Source: Altererythrobacter sp. (GTDB lineage: Bacteria; Pseudomonadota; Alphaproteobacteria; Sphingomonadales; Sphingomonadaceae). From it: 64,000 bases of DNA. The notes under the pieces were generated by a model, which saw nothing but the letters and a program-made list of their open reading frames with translations, did no database searches and was not told where the DNA came from. Where the stretch lies: assembly GCA_017308255.1 (NCBI GenBank), contig JAFKFN010000004.1:124001-188000 (forward strand), given 5' to 3'. Every line of letters begins with the position of its first letter. The first letter of the stretch is position 1. Positions 24,282-32,851 of this stretch are shown in pieces. Both the position numbers and the translations under genes were made by a program.

Positions 24282-25676
24282 TCAATCCTTGGAGAACGGG
24301 TTCTTCGGGCTCCGCAAGGTCAGCCGCACCGGCACCGCGCCGAAGCCCAGATCCTTGCGGATGGAGTTCACCAGATAGCGCTCGTAGCTCGCCGGCAGGT
24401 CGTCCAGCCGGGTGCCGAATACCACGAAGCTGGGCGGGCGGGTCTTGATCTGGGTGACATAGCGCAGCTTGATCCGCTTGCCGCCGGGCGCGGGCGGGGG
24501 ATTGGTCTCCAGCGCCTTGTCGAACCAGCGGTTGAGCGCGGCTGTCGGCACGCGCCGGCTCCACTGCTCGCGGATGTCGAAGGCGGCCGCCAGCATCTGG
24601 TCCAGCCCCTTGCCGGTCATTGCCGAAACCGCCAGCAGCGGCACCCCTTTCAGTTGCGCCAGCCCTTCGTCCAGCGCCGCGCGCACGCCATTGAACAGGG
24701 CGCTCGGGTCTTCCGCCACGTCCCACTTGTTGATCGCCACCATCAAGGCGCGGCCTTCTTCCTGCACCAGGTTGGCGATCTTCAGATCCTGCACTTCCAG
24801 CCCGCGCGTGGCATCGAGCAGCAGCACCACCACTTCGGCGAAATCGACCGCGCGGCGGGCATCGGCCACGGCGAGCTTTTCCAGCTTGTCGTCCACCTTG
24901 GCTTTCTTGCGCATCCCGGCGGTGTCGATCAGCTTGATCGGGCGCGTTTCGCCAGTGGCCGGATCGGCCCAGGTCCACTCCACGGCGATGGAATCGCGGG
25001 TGATGCCGGCTTCCGGCCCCGTCAGCAGCCGGTCCTCGCCCAGCAGGCGGTTGATCAGGGTGGACTTGCCCGCGTTCGGCCGCCCCACGATCGCCAGTTG
25101 CAGCGGCCGGGACGGATCGCCGTCATCCTCGTCCCCCTCGTCCCGAGCCTGGAGAAGAGCGTCCGGCTGCTTGTCGGCGATCAGCGGCGCCAGCGCTTCG
25201 TAGAGGTCGGCGATGCCTTCGCCGTGCTCGGCCGAAACCGGCACCGGCTCGCCCAGCGCCAGGGCATAGCTTTCCAGAATGCCCGCATCGCCCGCGCTGC
25301 CTTCGGCCTTGTTGGCCACCAGCACCACCGGCACTTCCTGCTCGCGCAGCCAGCGGCCGATCTCCTCGTCCAGCGGGGTCAGGCCGGCCCGGGCATCGAT
25401 CACGAACAGCGCGGCATCGGCGTCTTTCAGCGAAACCTCGGTTTGCGCCCGCATCCGGCCGGGCAGGCTATCGGGCTCCTCGTCCTCCCAGCCGGCAGTG
25501 TCGACTGCCTGGAATTCCAGCCCGCGCAGCCCCGCTTCGCCGAAGCGCCGGTCGCGCGTCACGCCGGGCTGGTCGTCCACCAGCGCCAGACGCTTGCCGA
25601 CCAGCCGGTTGAACAGCGTCGATTTGCCCACGTTGGGCCGGCCGATAATGACCACCTGGGGGAGGGCGCGTGCCAT
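24282..25676 (-). CDS. der: Ribosome assembly GTPase Der
   Basis: A 464-aa essential GTPase for 50S subunit maturation. It has two tandem G domains, each with a P-loop (GRPNVGKS near 12, GRPNAGKS near 195), a DTAG motif (DTAGWE, DTAGMRKK) and NKxD-type motifs (ANKAEG, NKWD), and a C-terminal KH-like domain (from about 355, ending NPFSKD). The second NKxD is standard, while the first reads NKAE. Length matches the family. The gene is preceded by glyoxalase I in the same direction. Confidence 0.97.
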   Translation of the reverse strand: MARALPQVVIIGRPNVGKSTLFNRLVGKRLALVDDQPGVTRDRRFGEAGLRGLEFQAVDTAGWEDEEPDSLPGRMRAQTEVSLKDADAALFVIDARAGLTPLDEEIGRWLREQEVPVVLVANKAEGSAGDAGILESYALALGEPVPVSAEHGEGIADLYEALAPLIADKQPDALLQARDEGDEDDGDPSRPLQLAIVGRPNAGKSTLINRLLGEDRLLTGPEAGITRDSIAVEWTWADPATGETRPIKLIDTAGMRKKAKVDDKLEKLAVADARRAVDFAEVVVLLLDATRGLEVQDLKIANLVQEEGRALMVAINKWDVAEDPSALFNGVRAALDEGLAQLKGVPLLAVSAMTGKGLDQMLAAAFDIREQWSRRVPTAALNRWFDKALETNPPPAPGGKRIKLRYVTQIKTRPPSFVVFGTRLDDLPASYERYLVNSIRKDLGFGAVPVRLTLRSPKNPFSKD

Positions 25677-25751
25677 GGCGGCGTCAACTGGCCGCTGCCG
25701 GGGCGCTTGGCAAGCCTGTCCTCCCCGATAGCGTCCCGGCGGCCCGCCTGC

Positions 25752-26189
25752 TCACCAGCTCCCGACATTCTCCATGCTCGCCCAGGGCTCCCGCGGCGGC
25801 AGGTTGCCGTCCTGCAGCAACTCGATGGAAATGCCGTCGGGCGTCTTGATAAAGGCCATGTGCCCGTCGCGCGGCGGGCGGTTGATGGTCACGCCGGCGT
25901 CCATCAGCCTCTGGCAGGTCTCGTAGATGTCCTCCACCTGGTAGGCCAGGTGTCCGAAATTGCGGCCGCCGGTATATTCCTCGCCGGCGGCGCCATCCTC
26001 GGGCGGCCAGTTATACGTCAGCTCCACTTCGGCGACACCTTCCTGCCCCGGCGCCGCCAGGAAGATCAGGGTGAAGCGGCCCTTGTCGCTTTCCATTCGC
26101 CGCACTTCCTCCAGCCCGAGCAGCTTGAAAAAGCGCACGGTGGCATCGGGATCGGCCGTGCGGATCATGCTGTGGAGGTATTTGACCAT
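25752..26189 (-). CDS. gloA: Lactoylglutathione lyase (glyoxalase I)
   Basis: A 145-aa metalloenzyme that converts the methylglyoxal-glutathione adduct to S-lactoylglutathione. Two vicinal-oxygen-chelate beta-alpha-beta units are visible. Metal ligands fit His6 (VKYLHSM), Glu in AEVELTYNW, His in FGHLAYQV and Glu in ISIELLQ. The gene lies 75 nt upstream of der, same strand, and diverges from the SIMPL-domain gene, with 40 nt between. Confidence 0.93.
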   Translation of the reverse strand: MVKYLHSMIRTADPDATVRFFKLLGLEEVRRMESDKGRFTLIFLAAPGQEGVAEVELTYNWPPEDGAAGEEYTGGRNFGHLAYQVEDIYETCQRLMDAGVTINRPPRDGHMAFIKTPDGISIELLQDGNLPPREPWASMENVGSW

Positions 26190-26229
26190 CTAAAGCTCCA
26201 TTCATCTACATTAAAGCACGGTTCATCGC

Positions 26230-27039
26230 ATGGAAGGCAACTTGCTGCGCAGTCGCACGCTGCTTTCGGGAGAACCGATCTTGCCTGACACTAGCGAACA
26301 ACAACCGCCCTCCGCCACCGCTTTCTGGCGCCGCCCCCAGGCCCAGACCCTGCTGGCGTGCTCGGGCATCCTGGCCCTCGGGGCGATTATCGGCGGCTAT
26401 CTCCTCGGCGATGGATTGACCCGCGCGCGGGAGGCGGATCGATCGGTCACCGTGCGCGGCTTGGCGGAACGGGACGTGACGGCCGATCTCGCCACCTGGA
26501 CGATCGCCTATTCGGCCTCCGGTTATGACCTGAACACGGCGCAGGCCAGCGTTGACCGGGATAGCGCGGCGATCCGCGCCTTCTTCAAGGAACTCGGCTT
26601 CCCCGACGATGCGCTGCAGACCGCCGGCGTCAATGTCTCGACCAGCCGGACGGACTCGGGCGAGGCGATCTTCACCGTGCGCCAGCGCATGACCCTGCGC
26701 ACCACCGACATTGCCCGGGCTCAGCGCGCGGTCAGCCGGCAATTCGATCTCGTGCGCCGGGGCGTGCTGCTGGAAGAAGGTTCGGGCATGACGTTCACCT
26801 TCACCAAGCTCAACGATATCAAGCCCGAGATGGTGGCTGAAGCCACCCGCGATGCGCGTGCCTCGGCCGAACAGTTCGCCAAGGACAGCGACACCGGCGT
26901 CGGCGGAATCAAGCGCGCCACGCAAGGCTATTTCGAGATCAACGCCCGCGACGGTGACAGCGGCGGCGGCTGGGGCGTGGCCGATACGCCGTACAAGAAA
27001 GTGCGCGTCGTCACGACGGTCGATTTCTACCTGCGCTGA
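26230..27039 (+). CDS. SIMPL-domain (DUF541) membrane-anchored protein
   Basis: A 269-aa protein. It has one transmembrane segment (LLACSGILALGAIIGGYLLG, about 41-60) and then a periplasmic SIMPL domain (VTVRGLAERDVTADLATWTI to VRVVTTVDFYLR), known from YggE, a protein linked to oxidative stress. The ATG at 26230 gives the longest frame, but it lacks an SD; TTG 26281 has GGAG 8 nt upstream and gives MPDTSEQQ, so the true start may be there. Confidence 0.85.
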   Translation: MEGNLLRSRTLLSGEPILPDTSEQQPPSATAFWRRPQAQTLLACSGILALGAIIGGYLLGDGLTRAREADRSVTVRGLAERDVTADLATWTIAYSASGYDLNTAQASVDRDSAAIRAFFKELGFPDDALQTAGVNVSTSRTDSGEAIFTVRQRMTLRTTDIARAQRAVSRQFDLVRRGVLLEEGSGMTFTFTKLNDIKPEMVAEATRDARASAEQFAKDSDTGVGGIKRATQGYFEINARDGDSGGGWGVADTPYKKVRVVTTVDFYLR

Positions 27040-27047
27040 CCTGAAAA

Positions 27048-27074
27048 GGCCCGCGCGGCGTCACCGCGCGGGCC
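27048..27074 (+). terminator. Terminator after the SIMPL-domain gene
   Basis: Perfect 11-bp stem (ggcccgcgcgg at 27048-27058, ccgcgcgggcc at 27064-27074) with a 5-nt loop, 8 nt after the stop codon. The stem is very GC-rich; the T-tract is short. Confidence 0.75.
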
Positions 27075-27124
27075 GTTCCGCTTGCCGGGTCGAGGGATGC
27101 CTATGCCACCGCCCACCCTCCAAT

Positions 27125-27209
27125 CGTCATTGCGAGGAGCGAGGCGACGAAGCAATCCAGAGCGGCTCGCACAAACGCCCTGGATTGCCTCGCTTCGCTC
27201 GCAACGACG
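27125..27209. repeat. Dispersed palindromic repeat, gtcattgcgagg type
   Basis: An 85-bp imperfect inverted repeat: it begins cgtcattgcgaggagcgagg and ends with the inverse text. It is close in sequence and length to 37736-37820. It lies between convergent genes, just before the end of the porin gene. Confidence 0.85.
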
Positions 27210-27222
27210 CGTGTTCAGCCGC

Positions 27223-27987
27223 CTACATGCTGAACGACAGCGTCGCCACCACGGCATCGTCGGTCAGGCCCTTCACGCTCGGGCCTTCGACGCCGACGTA
27301 GGAGACCCCGGCGGTCAAGTTGCCGTAGACCGGCACCGTGGCGCCGATCGACCAGTCCAGGCCGCTCTTGTCGGCCGAGCCGGCGAGATAAGGCGGCGCC
27401 AGCACGCCGTCGGTATAGCCGAGGTGGGCATTGAGGGTCAGCGGTGTGCTGGGCACGCCCAGGCTCCAGTCGGTATAGACGTAGAGATTATCGCCGCCGC
27501 CGAGCGCATCCTGCTTCCACGCATAAGCCGCGCCCAGCGTGGCGCTCACCGGGCCGAGTGTGGTGGAGACCGAAGCATAGGGCTCGAGATAATCGGTCGG
27601 CGTGTCCACGCCGCCGATGTTGTCGCCGGCGGGGTAGAGATAATAGAGCAGCCCCACGTCCACCGTCACGCCGGGCGACACTTCGCCGGTCCACCCGCCG
27701 TAGACATCGAGTTCCATCTCGCCATAAGCGGGCGCGCCGGCGATCGAGGAGCCCCAGGTTCCGACATAGAAGCCGCTTTCGTGGGAAACGTCGATGCCGC
27801 CCTGGATGGCCGGATCGCCTTCCGACATCGAGACCCCGCGAAAGCGATAGTCGCTCACCACCGCGACATTGGCGGAGACCGTGAGGCCCGAGAGCGTGGA
27901 ATCGGCCTGCGCGAAAGCGGGCGTGGCCACCAGGGCCGAGGCGGTAAATAGGCTGGCGGCCAGAAGGCCGCGGACGGACGTAAGCAT
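27223..27987 (-). CDS. TorF/TIGR02001-type outer-membrane protein
   Basis: A 254-aa protein starting at ATG 27985-27987 with AAGGA 8 nt upstream. It has a signal peptide (LLAASLFTASALVATPAFAQ), then beta-strand repeats with alternating residues, the family hallmark SANVAVVSDYRFRGVS near the mature start and an aromatic-like C-terminal strand (VVATLSFSM). TorF-like proteins are gated channels or porins of proteobacteria. The frame is open upstream to 28203 but the extension has no signal-peptide character. Confidence 0.88.
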   Translation of the reverse strand: MLTSVRGLLAASLFTASALVATPAFAQADSTLSGLTVSANVAVVSDYRFRGVSMSEGDPAIQGGIDVSHESGFYVGTWGSSIAGAPAYGEMELDVYGGWTGEVSPGVTVDVGLLYYLYPAGDNIGGVDTPTDYLEPYASVSTTLGPVSATLGAAYAWKQDALGGGDNLYVYTDWSLGVPSTPLTLNAHLGYTDGVLAPPYLAGSADKSGLDWSIGATVPVYGNLTAGVSYVGVEGPSVKGLTDDAVVATLSFSM

Positions 27988-28255
27988 GGGCAATTCCTTG
28001 ATTGCTTGGGTGAAATCTATGCTTCGTCCCACCTGCGCCGGCGGCCCGCTTCTCTTGTGGAGCGTGTCCCGTCCGGACGCTGGAAATCTGCAATACCATG
28101 CTGCATCGCACAAGAAAATTGCGCGAGGGTGCCCGTTTTGGCCGGCAAAGTGTGTTCTTCCGGCCACATTAAGCGGGCGGACAGGCATTTCGGCGCAGGG
28201 CACTGGCCCTTATTGCGCGCTGGTGCATTGCGGCTAAAGGATCGGCGGGAATTCC

Positions 28256-29053
28256 ATGTTCGAGGCATTGAAGCAGCTGTTTGCACGGGGCGATGGTGCC
28301 CCGCCACCGTCGCTCCCCGACGGGCAGCGAGTCTATGCCGTGGGCGACATTCACGGGCGGCTCGATCTGTTCGAGGCGCTCGTCGCGGCGATCGAGGCGG
28401 ATGACGCGGCGCGGGAGCCGGCCGAAACGCTGATCGTGCTGCTGGGCGATCTCGTCGATCGCGGGGCCGACAGCAAGGGTGTGATCGATTTCGCGCGCGA
28501 CTTGCAGCGCCGCCGCTCCGTGCGAATACTGGCCGGCAACCACGAGGAGATGTTCCTCCGCAGCTTGTCGAATATCGAGACGTTCCGCCATTTCCTGCGC
28601 CACGGTGGGCGGGAAACGCTGCTCAGCTATGGCATCGACCGGCGGCAGTTCCTCGAAGCGTCGATGGAAGAGGCGCAGGCGCTGGCGCACGAGGCCGTTC
28701 CGGCCGATCACATCGCTTTTCTCGAGAGTTTCGAGGATATGATCCAGCTGGGCGATTATGTGTTCGTCCACGCCGGGATCGATCCGCGCCTGCCGCTCGA
28801 TCAGCAGCGAAGCAGCGACCTGCGCTGGATTCGCGAGCCGTTCCTGTCGCACGCGGGCTCGCACGGCGCGGTGATCGTCCACGGCCACACGATCAGCGAA
28901 ACGCCGGAGGACCGCGGCAACCGGATCGGCATCGATACCGGCGCCTTCATGAGCGGCCGGCTCACCGCCCTGACGCTGGAGGGAACATCGCGGTGCTACA
29001 TCGAAGCGGTGCAGGGCGAACACGGCGCGATCACCACCGCGCTCGCAGCCTGA
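28256..29053 (+). CDS. PPP-family metallophosphatase
   Basis: A 265-aa protein with the complete PPP phosphatase signature: GDIHGR (about 30), GDLVDRG (about 65), GNHEE (about 95), a His in FVHAGID, and VHGHT near 208. It should dephosphorylate Ser/Thr proteins, diadenosine polyphosphates or similar, with two metal ions. No transmembrane segment. The gene is monocistronic; the RNase P RNA gene converges from the right. Confidence 0.9.
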   Translation: MFEALKQLFARGDGAPPPSLPDGQRVYAVGDIHGRLDLFEALVAAIEADDAAREPAETLIVLLGDLVDRGADSKGVIDFARDLQRRRSVRILAGNHEEMFLRSLSNIETFRHFLRHGGRETLLSYGIDRRQFLEASMEEAQALAHEAVPADHIAFLESFEDMIQLGDYVFVHAGIDPRLPLDQQRSSDLRWIREPFLSHAGSHGAVIVHGHTISETPEDRGNRIGIDTGAFMSGRLTALTLEGTSRCYIEAVQGEHGAITTALAA

Positions 29054-29067
29054 TCCGCAAGAAAATG

Positions 29068-29481
29068 CCAGGGGGCCTGTAAGCCGGGTTCTGTCCCGCC
29101 GGCCGTATCCCCGAAAGGACGCGCCGGGCGGGGGCAGCCATTCATCTCGGCGACCGGTTGCCCGGCCGCTCCAGCAACCAACCCGGGTTCCTCGGAGCGA
29201 AACACTCCTGCCCTTTCGGGCGCGGAACCCCTATTCGGTCTTGCTCCGGGTGGGGTTTGCCATGCGGACGCTGTTACCAGAGCCCCGGTGCGCTCTTACC
29301 GCACCCTTTCACCCATGCCTGTGCCCTTTAGAGGCCATCGGCGGTATACTCTCTGTGGCACTTTCCCTGAGCCCAGTCGCCTGAGCCCGGCGGGCGTTAC
29401 CCGCCACCCTCGTTTCGCGGAGCCCGGACTTTCCTCGGCCCCCCGCACAAGCGGAGAGACGCGGCTGCCCGGCCCCCTGGC
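29068..29481 (-). ncRNA. rnpB: RNase P RNA, bacterial class A
   Basis: About 414 nt on the minus strand. The terminal helix P1 pairs CCAGGGGGCC near the 5' end (about 29472-29481) with GGCCCCCTGG at the 3' end. Conserved core elements are readable: GAGGAAAGTCCGGGCTC early, AGAG with GGTAA segments in the middle and ACAGAACCCGGCTTAC at the 3' side. It processes tRNA 5' ends with RnpA. Exact ends are estimated from P1. Confidence 0.95.
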
Positions 29482-29486
29482 GCGCG

Positions 29487-30206
29487 TTATCTAGTCCGTC
29501 CGGCGTCGCGATCCAAGAGCAACTGGAACAGGATCGCGCGCACCTCGCCATCGATCTCGCCATCGATCCGCTCCGGCCGCCAGCGGCGCTGGAACGCCTC
29601 CACGGCCTTGCGCCCGTCGGTGATGTCATAGCCGAAGCGTTCCAGCGCCAGGTAGAACGCGCCGTCGTTGTCGAACGGATCGCCCAGTTCCAGCTTGGCC
29701 GGGCGGGGCAGGCACAGGCGGCATTCGGCCAGCCGGTCCCAAGGGAACAGCTCGCCTGGATCGATCTTGCGCGCCGGGGCCACGTCAGAGTGGCCGACGA
29801 CATTGGCGCGCGGAATGTCGTGCCGCCGGACGATGGCCGCCAGCAGCGGCAGCAGCGCTTCGATCTGCGCGTCGGCAAAGGGGCGATAGCCGAGGGCGTG
29901 GCCCGGATGATCCAGCTCGATGCCGATGCTGGCGGAATTCACGTCCCTGAGCCCGCGCCAGTAGCTGAGCCCGGCGTGCCAGGCGCGTTTCTCTTCGTCC
30001 ACCAGGCGGACGACTTCGCCCTGCTCGGAAATGAAGTAATGGGCGCTGACCTTGGCTTCGGGATCGGTCAGCCGCCGCAGCGCCTCGTCATGTTCCATCT
30101 CCGTGTAATGGAGCACGACCAGGCTCACCGGCAGCGCGCGTTCGTCCCAGTTGGGCGAGGGCAGCTCGCGATGGACAAGCTCATCCCGAGCGCGCCGAAG
30201 GTTCAT
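29487..30206 (-). CDS. N-acetylmuramoyl-L-alanine amidase (AmpD-like)
   Basis: A 239-aa Zn amidase of the Amidase_2 family, cleaving the peptide from muropeptides. Zinc ligands fit His in VVLHYTEM, His in ANVVGHSDV and the following Asp. Substrate-region markers WHAG and IGIELDHPG are present. A C-terminal helical domain (FDNDGAFYLALERFGYD to FQRRWRP) looks like peptidoglycan-binding. The start overlaps the stop of chpT by 4 nt (ATGA), so both are translated together. The gene ends 6 nt from the RNase P RNA 5' end. Confidence 0.9.
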   Translation of the reverse strand: MNLRRARDELVHRELPSPNWDERALPVSLVVLHYTEMEHDEALRRLTDPEAKVSAHYFISEQGEVVRLVDEEKRAWHAGLSYWRGLRDVNSASIGIELDHPGHALGYRPFADAQIEALLPLLAAIVRRHDIPRANVVGHSDVAPARKIDPGELFPWDRLAECRLCLPRPAKLELGDPFDNDGAFYLALERFGYDITDGRKAVEAFQRRWRPERIDGEIDGEVRAILFQLLLDRDAGRTR

Positions 30207-30850
30207 CGGGCGCGATTGTCCGGCAGCACGGCGCCCATCACCAGCGATTCCCCGCTGAGCGCGTATTGCAGCCCGCCGCCCAGCTCCTCCGCCAGCAAGC
30301 GGATGAGGTGCGCGGGCGCCGTGCGGCCCGAAAGCTCGCCCTCCGTCAGCGATCCGTCGAGCGCCTTGCCGATATGGGCGTCGAAGGCCACCCGCTGCCC
30401 CGCGGCGCGCACGGCGATCTCCGTCGCTCCGTCCCGCTGCTCCGCCGCGATCATCAACGTGCCGCCGCGCACCAGCGCGTCGATGGCGATCGCCGCCAGG
30501 TTCAGCAGAACCTTGACGGCCGGCTTGGGCAGCACGGGTTCGGCGACGACCCATTCCAGCTCGATCCGCCCGTTCCCTTCGGCCAGCCCGGCCACCAGTT
30601 CGCGCGGCTCTTCCGAAGGCACTTCGTCACCAAAGCCGCCGGCGGCGCCATAGGCAAGGCGGAAGAACTTGAGCTTGCCTGTGCTGACGCGCGCGCTTTG
30701 CTCCAGCAGCTCGAAACAGCGCCGGCGCATCTCCGGGTCCTTCTCCTCGGCCAGCAGTTCCAGCCCGTTGCTCAAGGCGCCCACCGGGCTGAGCATGTCA
30801 TGGCACAGGCGCGAGCAGAGCAGGGCGGCAAGGTCGGTGGAGGAAGTCAT
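30203..30850 (-). CDS. chpT: Histidine phosphotransferase ChpT
   Basis: A 215-aa protein of the CckA-ChpT-CtrA/CpdR relay that controls the alphaproteobacterial cell cycle and motility. The phosphorylated histidine sits in RLCHDMLSPVGALSNGLEL (His17), followed by a degenerate GHKL-like domain (AVKVLLNLAAIAIDAL, then a weak ATP lid). It lies upstream of the amidase gene with overlap. Its promoter region contains a tandem repeat (30874-30891). Confidence 0.92.
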   Translation of the reverse strand: MTSSTDLAALLCSRLCHDMLSPVGALSNGLELLAEEKDPEMRRRCFELLEQSARVSTGKLKFFRLAYGAAGGFGDEVPSEEPRELVAGLAEGNGRIELEWVVAEPVLPKPAVKVLLNLAAIAIDALVRGGTLMIAAEQRDGATEIAVRAAGQRVAFDAHIGKALDGSLTEGELSGRTAPAHLIRLLAEELGGGLQYALSGESLVMGAVLPDNRAR

Positions 30851-30873
30851 TCAGGAAGCGGGCGTCCGGGTGG

Positions 30874-30891
30874 TGTTGACACTGTTGACAC
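30874..30891. promoter_or_regulatory. Tandem TGTTGACAC repeat before chpT
   Basis: Two exact, adjacent 9-bp units (30874-30882 and 30883-30891) 24 nt upstream of the chpT start. Read on the minus strand they are GTGTCAACA twice. The arrangement suggests a regulator binding site in the chpT promoter. Confidence 0.5.
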
Positions 30892-30976
30892 AGTGCTGAG
30901 GAGAATATCCCCCCGCCCCGACGCGGCCGCAAGCGGAAGCGAGCGAAGGGGCGGAAAAGCTGGCCATCCGCGTGCC

Positions 30977-31675
30977 TTAGCGGTCCTCCGCGCTATAGGA
31001 AAGCGGCGTGAAGCCATGCTCGTCGTCGCGCCAGAACGTCACGTCGCTCGGGCCGATGATGGCCCATACCCGGCCATCGCCCGGCGCCAGGGCCCTGTCT
31101 GTGGTCGAAGGCGCGGCCGGCCCTCTTGGGTGCGAGTGGTAATAGCCGATCACCTCCGGCCCGCCTGCCCTGACCGCGCGATAGGCATCGATCAGCGCCT
31201 GGGGATCGATCTCGAAATGCGATCGCGGCGTGGGATGCACGTTGGCGGCGGGCACGGCCCGCTCGATCAGCGCGCCTTGCCCAAGCAGGATGCCACAGCA
31301 TTCCTCGGGCGCCGCGCGGACGGCATGTGCGAACAGCGCGTCGATAACTTCCGCCTGTATCTTCAAGTCCATCTGTCCTGAGCTTGTCGAAGGACCGGTT
31401 TTCCCTTTGGCAAGGCGCGAAATCTCAGCCCAGTCGCCTCGTATCAACGCCAGCTTCTTTCTGCGCGACCATCCCTTGATCTGCTTTTCGGCGGCCTTGG
31501 CTTCTTCGCGCGTCACGAATTCCTGAGCCCACACGAGTTCGACCGGGAGGAGTTCGCTTGTGAAGCCTGAGAAATAGCCCGTTTGGTGCTGCGCTACCCG
31601 GCGTTCGAGATCATCGGTGTGCCCCGTGTAGAACACGCCGCCGCGGCAATGGAGCATGTAGGCCCAGAATGCCAT
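30977..31675 (-). CDS. GIY-YIG domain fused to a JAMM metallopeptidase
   Basis: A 232-aa frame with two domains. Residues 1-91 form a GIY-YIG nuclease domain (AYMLHC, FYTGHTDDLERR, and Glu in AAEKQIKGW). Residues 102-232 form a JAB/Mov34 domain: Glu in PEECCGILLG and the full JAMM motif HSHPRGPAAPSTTD (His-x-His-x7-Ser-x2-Asp) for zinc, a class of isopeptidase/thiol-ester peptidases. The linker PSTSSGQ is encoded by a dispersed repeat (31377-31393), and the peptidase part has its own ATG at 31370-31372. The two may be separate genes joined by the repeat, or a true fusion protein. Confidence 0.85.
   Translation of the reverse strand: MAFWAYMLHCRGGVFYTGHTDDLERRVAQHQTGYFSGFTSELLPVELVWAQEFVTREEAKAAEKQIKGWSRRKKLALIRGDWAEISRLAKGKTGPSTSSGQMDLKIQAEVIDALFAHAVRAAPEECCGILLGQGALIERAVPAANVHPTPRSHFEIDPQALIDAYRAVRAGGPEVIGYYHSHPRGPAAPSTTDRALAPGDGRVWAIIGPSDVTFWRDDEHGFTPLSYSAEDR
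31377..31393. repeat. Repeat copy in the linker of the fusion gene
   Basis: cctgagcttgtcgaagg; exact inverse of 31701-31717. It forms the junction between the GIY-YIG and JAMM coding parts. Confidence 0.85.
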
Positions 31676-31700
31676 CGCCGCGCGCTACGAAAAAAGCGGC

Positions 31701-31717
31701 CCTTCGACAAGCTCAGG
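31701..31717. repeat. Repeat copy upstream of the GIY-YIG start
   Basis: ccttcgacaagctcagg; exact inverse of 31377-31393, 25 nt before the GIY-YIG start codon. The two copies bound the nuclease coding part as terminal inverted repeats. Confidence 0.85.
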
Positions 31718-31869
31718 GCGGGCGGAGAACGGGGAGGGATGTTCACTATGCGTTCGCACAATGGGGCAACCCGCCTGGAAGGCGCAGCAATGTCGGCGGG
31801 CGTTGTGGCCGAAAAGCCTGTCGGGCACTTCGATATCTGAAGCACCTTGCAGCCAGCGAGGCCATTCCC

Positions 31870-32832
31870 ATGTTCCCTATCATGGGGGAGGGCAAAGTCA
31901 TCACGGGCGTGCTCGAAGGCGGCCAGCGGCTGGACAAGGCTCTGGCGGAGGCCAGTGCCATGCCCCGCGCGCAAATCAAGGTGCTGATCGAGCAAGGCAA
32001 GGTTCGCGTGGGCGGCGCTCTTGTGTCGCAGTGCTCGGGCAAGGCTCCGGAAGGCGCGCCTTTCGCCATCGAGGTTCCGCCTGCCCCCACCAACACCGCG
32101 CCCGAGGCGATCCCGCTGGTCGTGGTCTATGAGGACGATGACCTGATCGTGGTGGACAAGCCCGCCGGCATGGTGGTCCATCCGGCGGCGGGCAATCCGG
32201 CGGGCACGCTGGTCAACGCCCTGCTGCATCATTGCAAGGGCCGCCTTTCGGGCATCGGCGGGCCGGGGCGCCCCCGGATCGGCCACCGGATCGACAAGGA
32301 TACCTCGGGCCTGCTGGTGGCCGCCAAGACTGACGCGGCGCACGAGGGGCTGGCCCGGCAATTCGCCGATCATTCGATCGAACGGGCCTATCTCGCGCTG
32401 GTGAACGGGCATCCCGGTCCGCCGCAGGGCACCGTCAGCGGGCGCATCGGCCGTTCGGAGACGAACCGAAAGAAAATGGCGGTGCTGGACAAGGATTCCT
32501 CGCGTGGAAAACACGCGGTCACGCACTATAAAGTGCTGGAGACGCTGGGCCCCTGCGCGCTCGTGGAATGCCGGCTCGAAACCGGCCGCACGCACCAGGT
32601 CCGGGTTCACCTTGCGTCAATCGGCCATGCGCTATTGGGAGATCCACGATATGGACGCCCTCCTTCTCAAGTGCGGCCGATTCTCCAGGCACTGGGTTTT
32701 CATCGGCAGGCGCTCCACGCGGCGGTTCTGGGGTTCGTCCATCCGGTGACCGGGCGCGCGCTGCGTTTCACCAGCGATCTGCCGCCCGACATAGGGGAAC
32801 TGATCGACGAAGTAGGTCATTCAAATCGATGA
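31870..32832 (+). CDS. rluD: RluA-family rRNA pseudouridine synthase (RluD-like)
   Basis: A 320-aa enzyme. Residues about 15-70 form an S4 RNA-binding domain (QRLDKALAEASAMPRAQIKVLI), then the catalytic RluA fold with motif GHRIDKDTSGLL (Asp catalytic), a Tyr in RAYLAL and TGRTHQVRVHL motif. It should modify 23S rRNA (positions such as 1911/1915/1917). I chose ATG 31870; ATG 31882 is close, and the open frame further upstream passes through repeat DNA and is not credible. It lies just upstream of rpoH, an arrangement common in alphaproteobacteria. Confidence 0.93.
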   Translation: MFPIMGEGKVITGVLEGGQRLDKALAEASAMPRAQIKVLIEQGKVRVGGALVSQCSGKAPEGAPFAIEVPPAPTNTAPEAIPLVVVYEDDDLIVVDKPAGMVVHPAAGNPAGTLVNALLHHCKGRLSGIGGPGRPRIGHRIDKDTSGLLVAAKTDAAHEGLARQFADHSIERAYLALVNGHPGPPQGTVSGRIGRSETNRKKMAVLDKDSSRGKHAVTHYKVLETLGPCALVECRLETGRTHQVRVHLASIGHALLGDPRYGRPPSQVRPILQALGFHRQALHAAVLGFVHPVTGRALRFTSDLPPDIGELIDEVGHSNR

Positions 32833-32835
32833 AAT

Positions 32836-32851
32836 GCACCCCCGAGGGTGC
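32836..32851 (+). terminator. Short hairpin between rluD and rpoH
   Basis: gcaccc/gggtgc with a 4-nt loop, 4 nt after the rluD stop. It may attenuate rluD transcription; no long T-tract follows. Confidence 0.4.

Noticed and set aside
24120-26288. Plus-strand frame of 722 codons
   Set aside because: Shadow of der and gloA; no recognisable domain.
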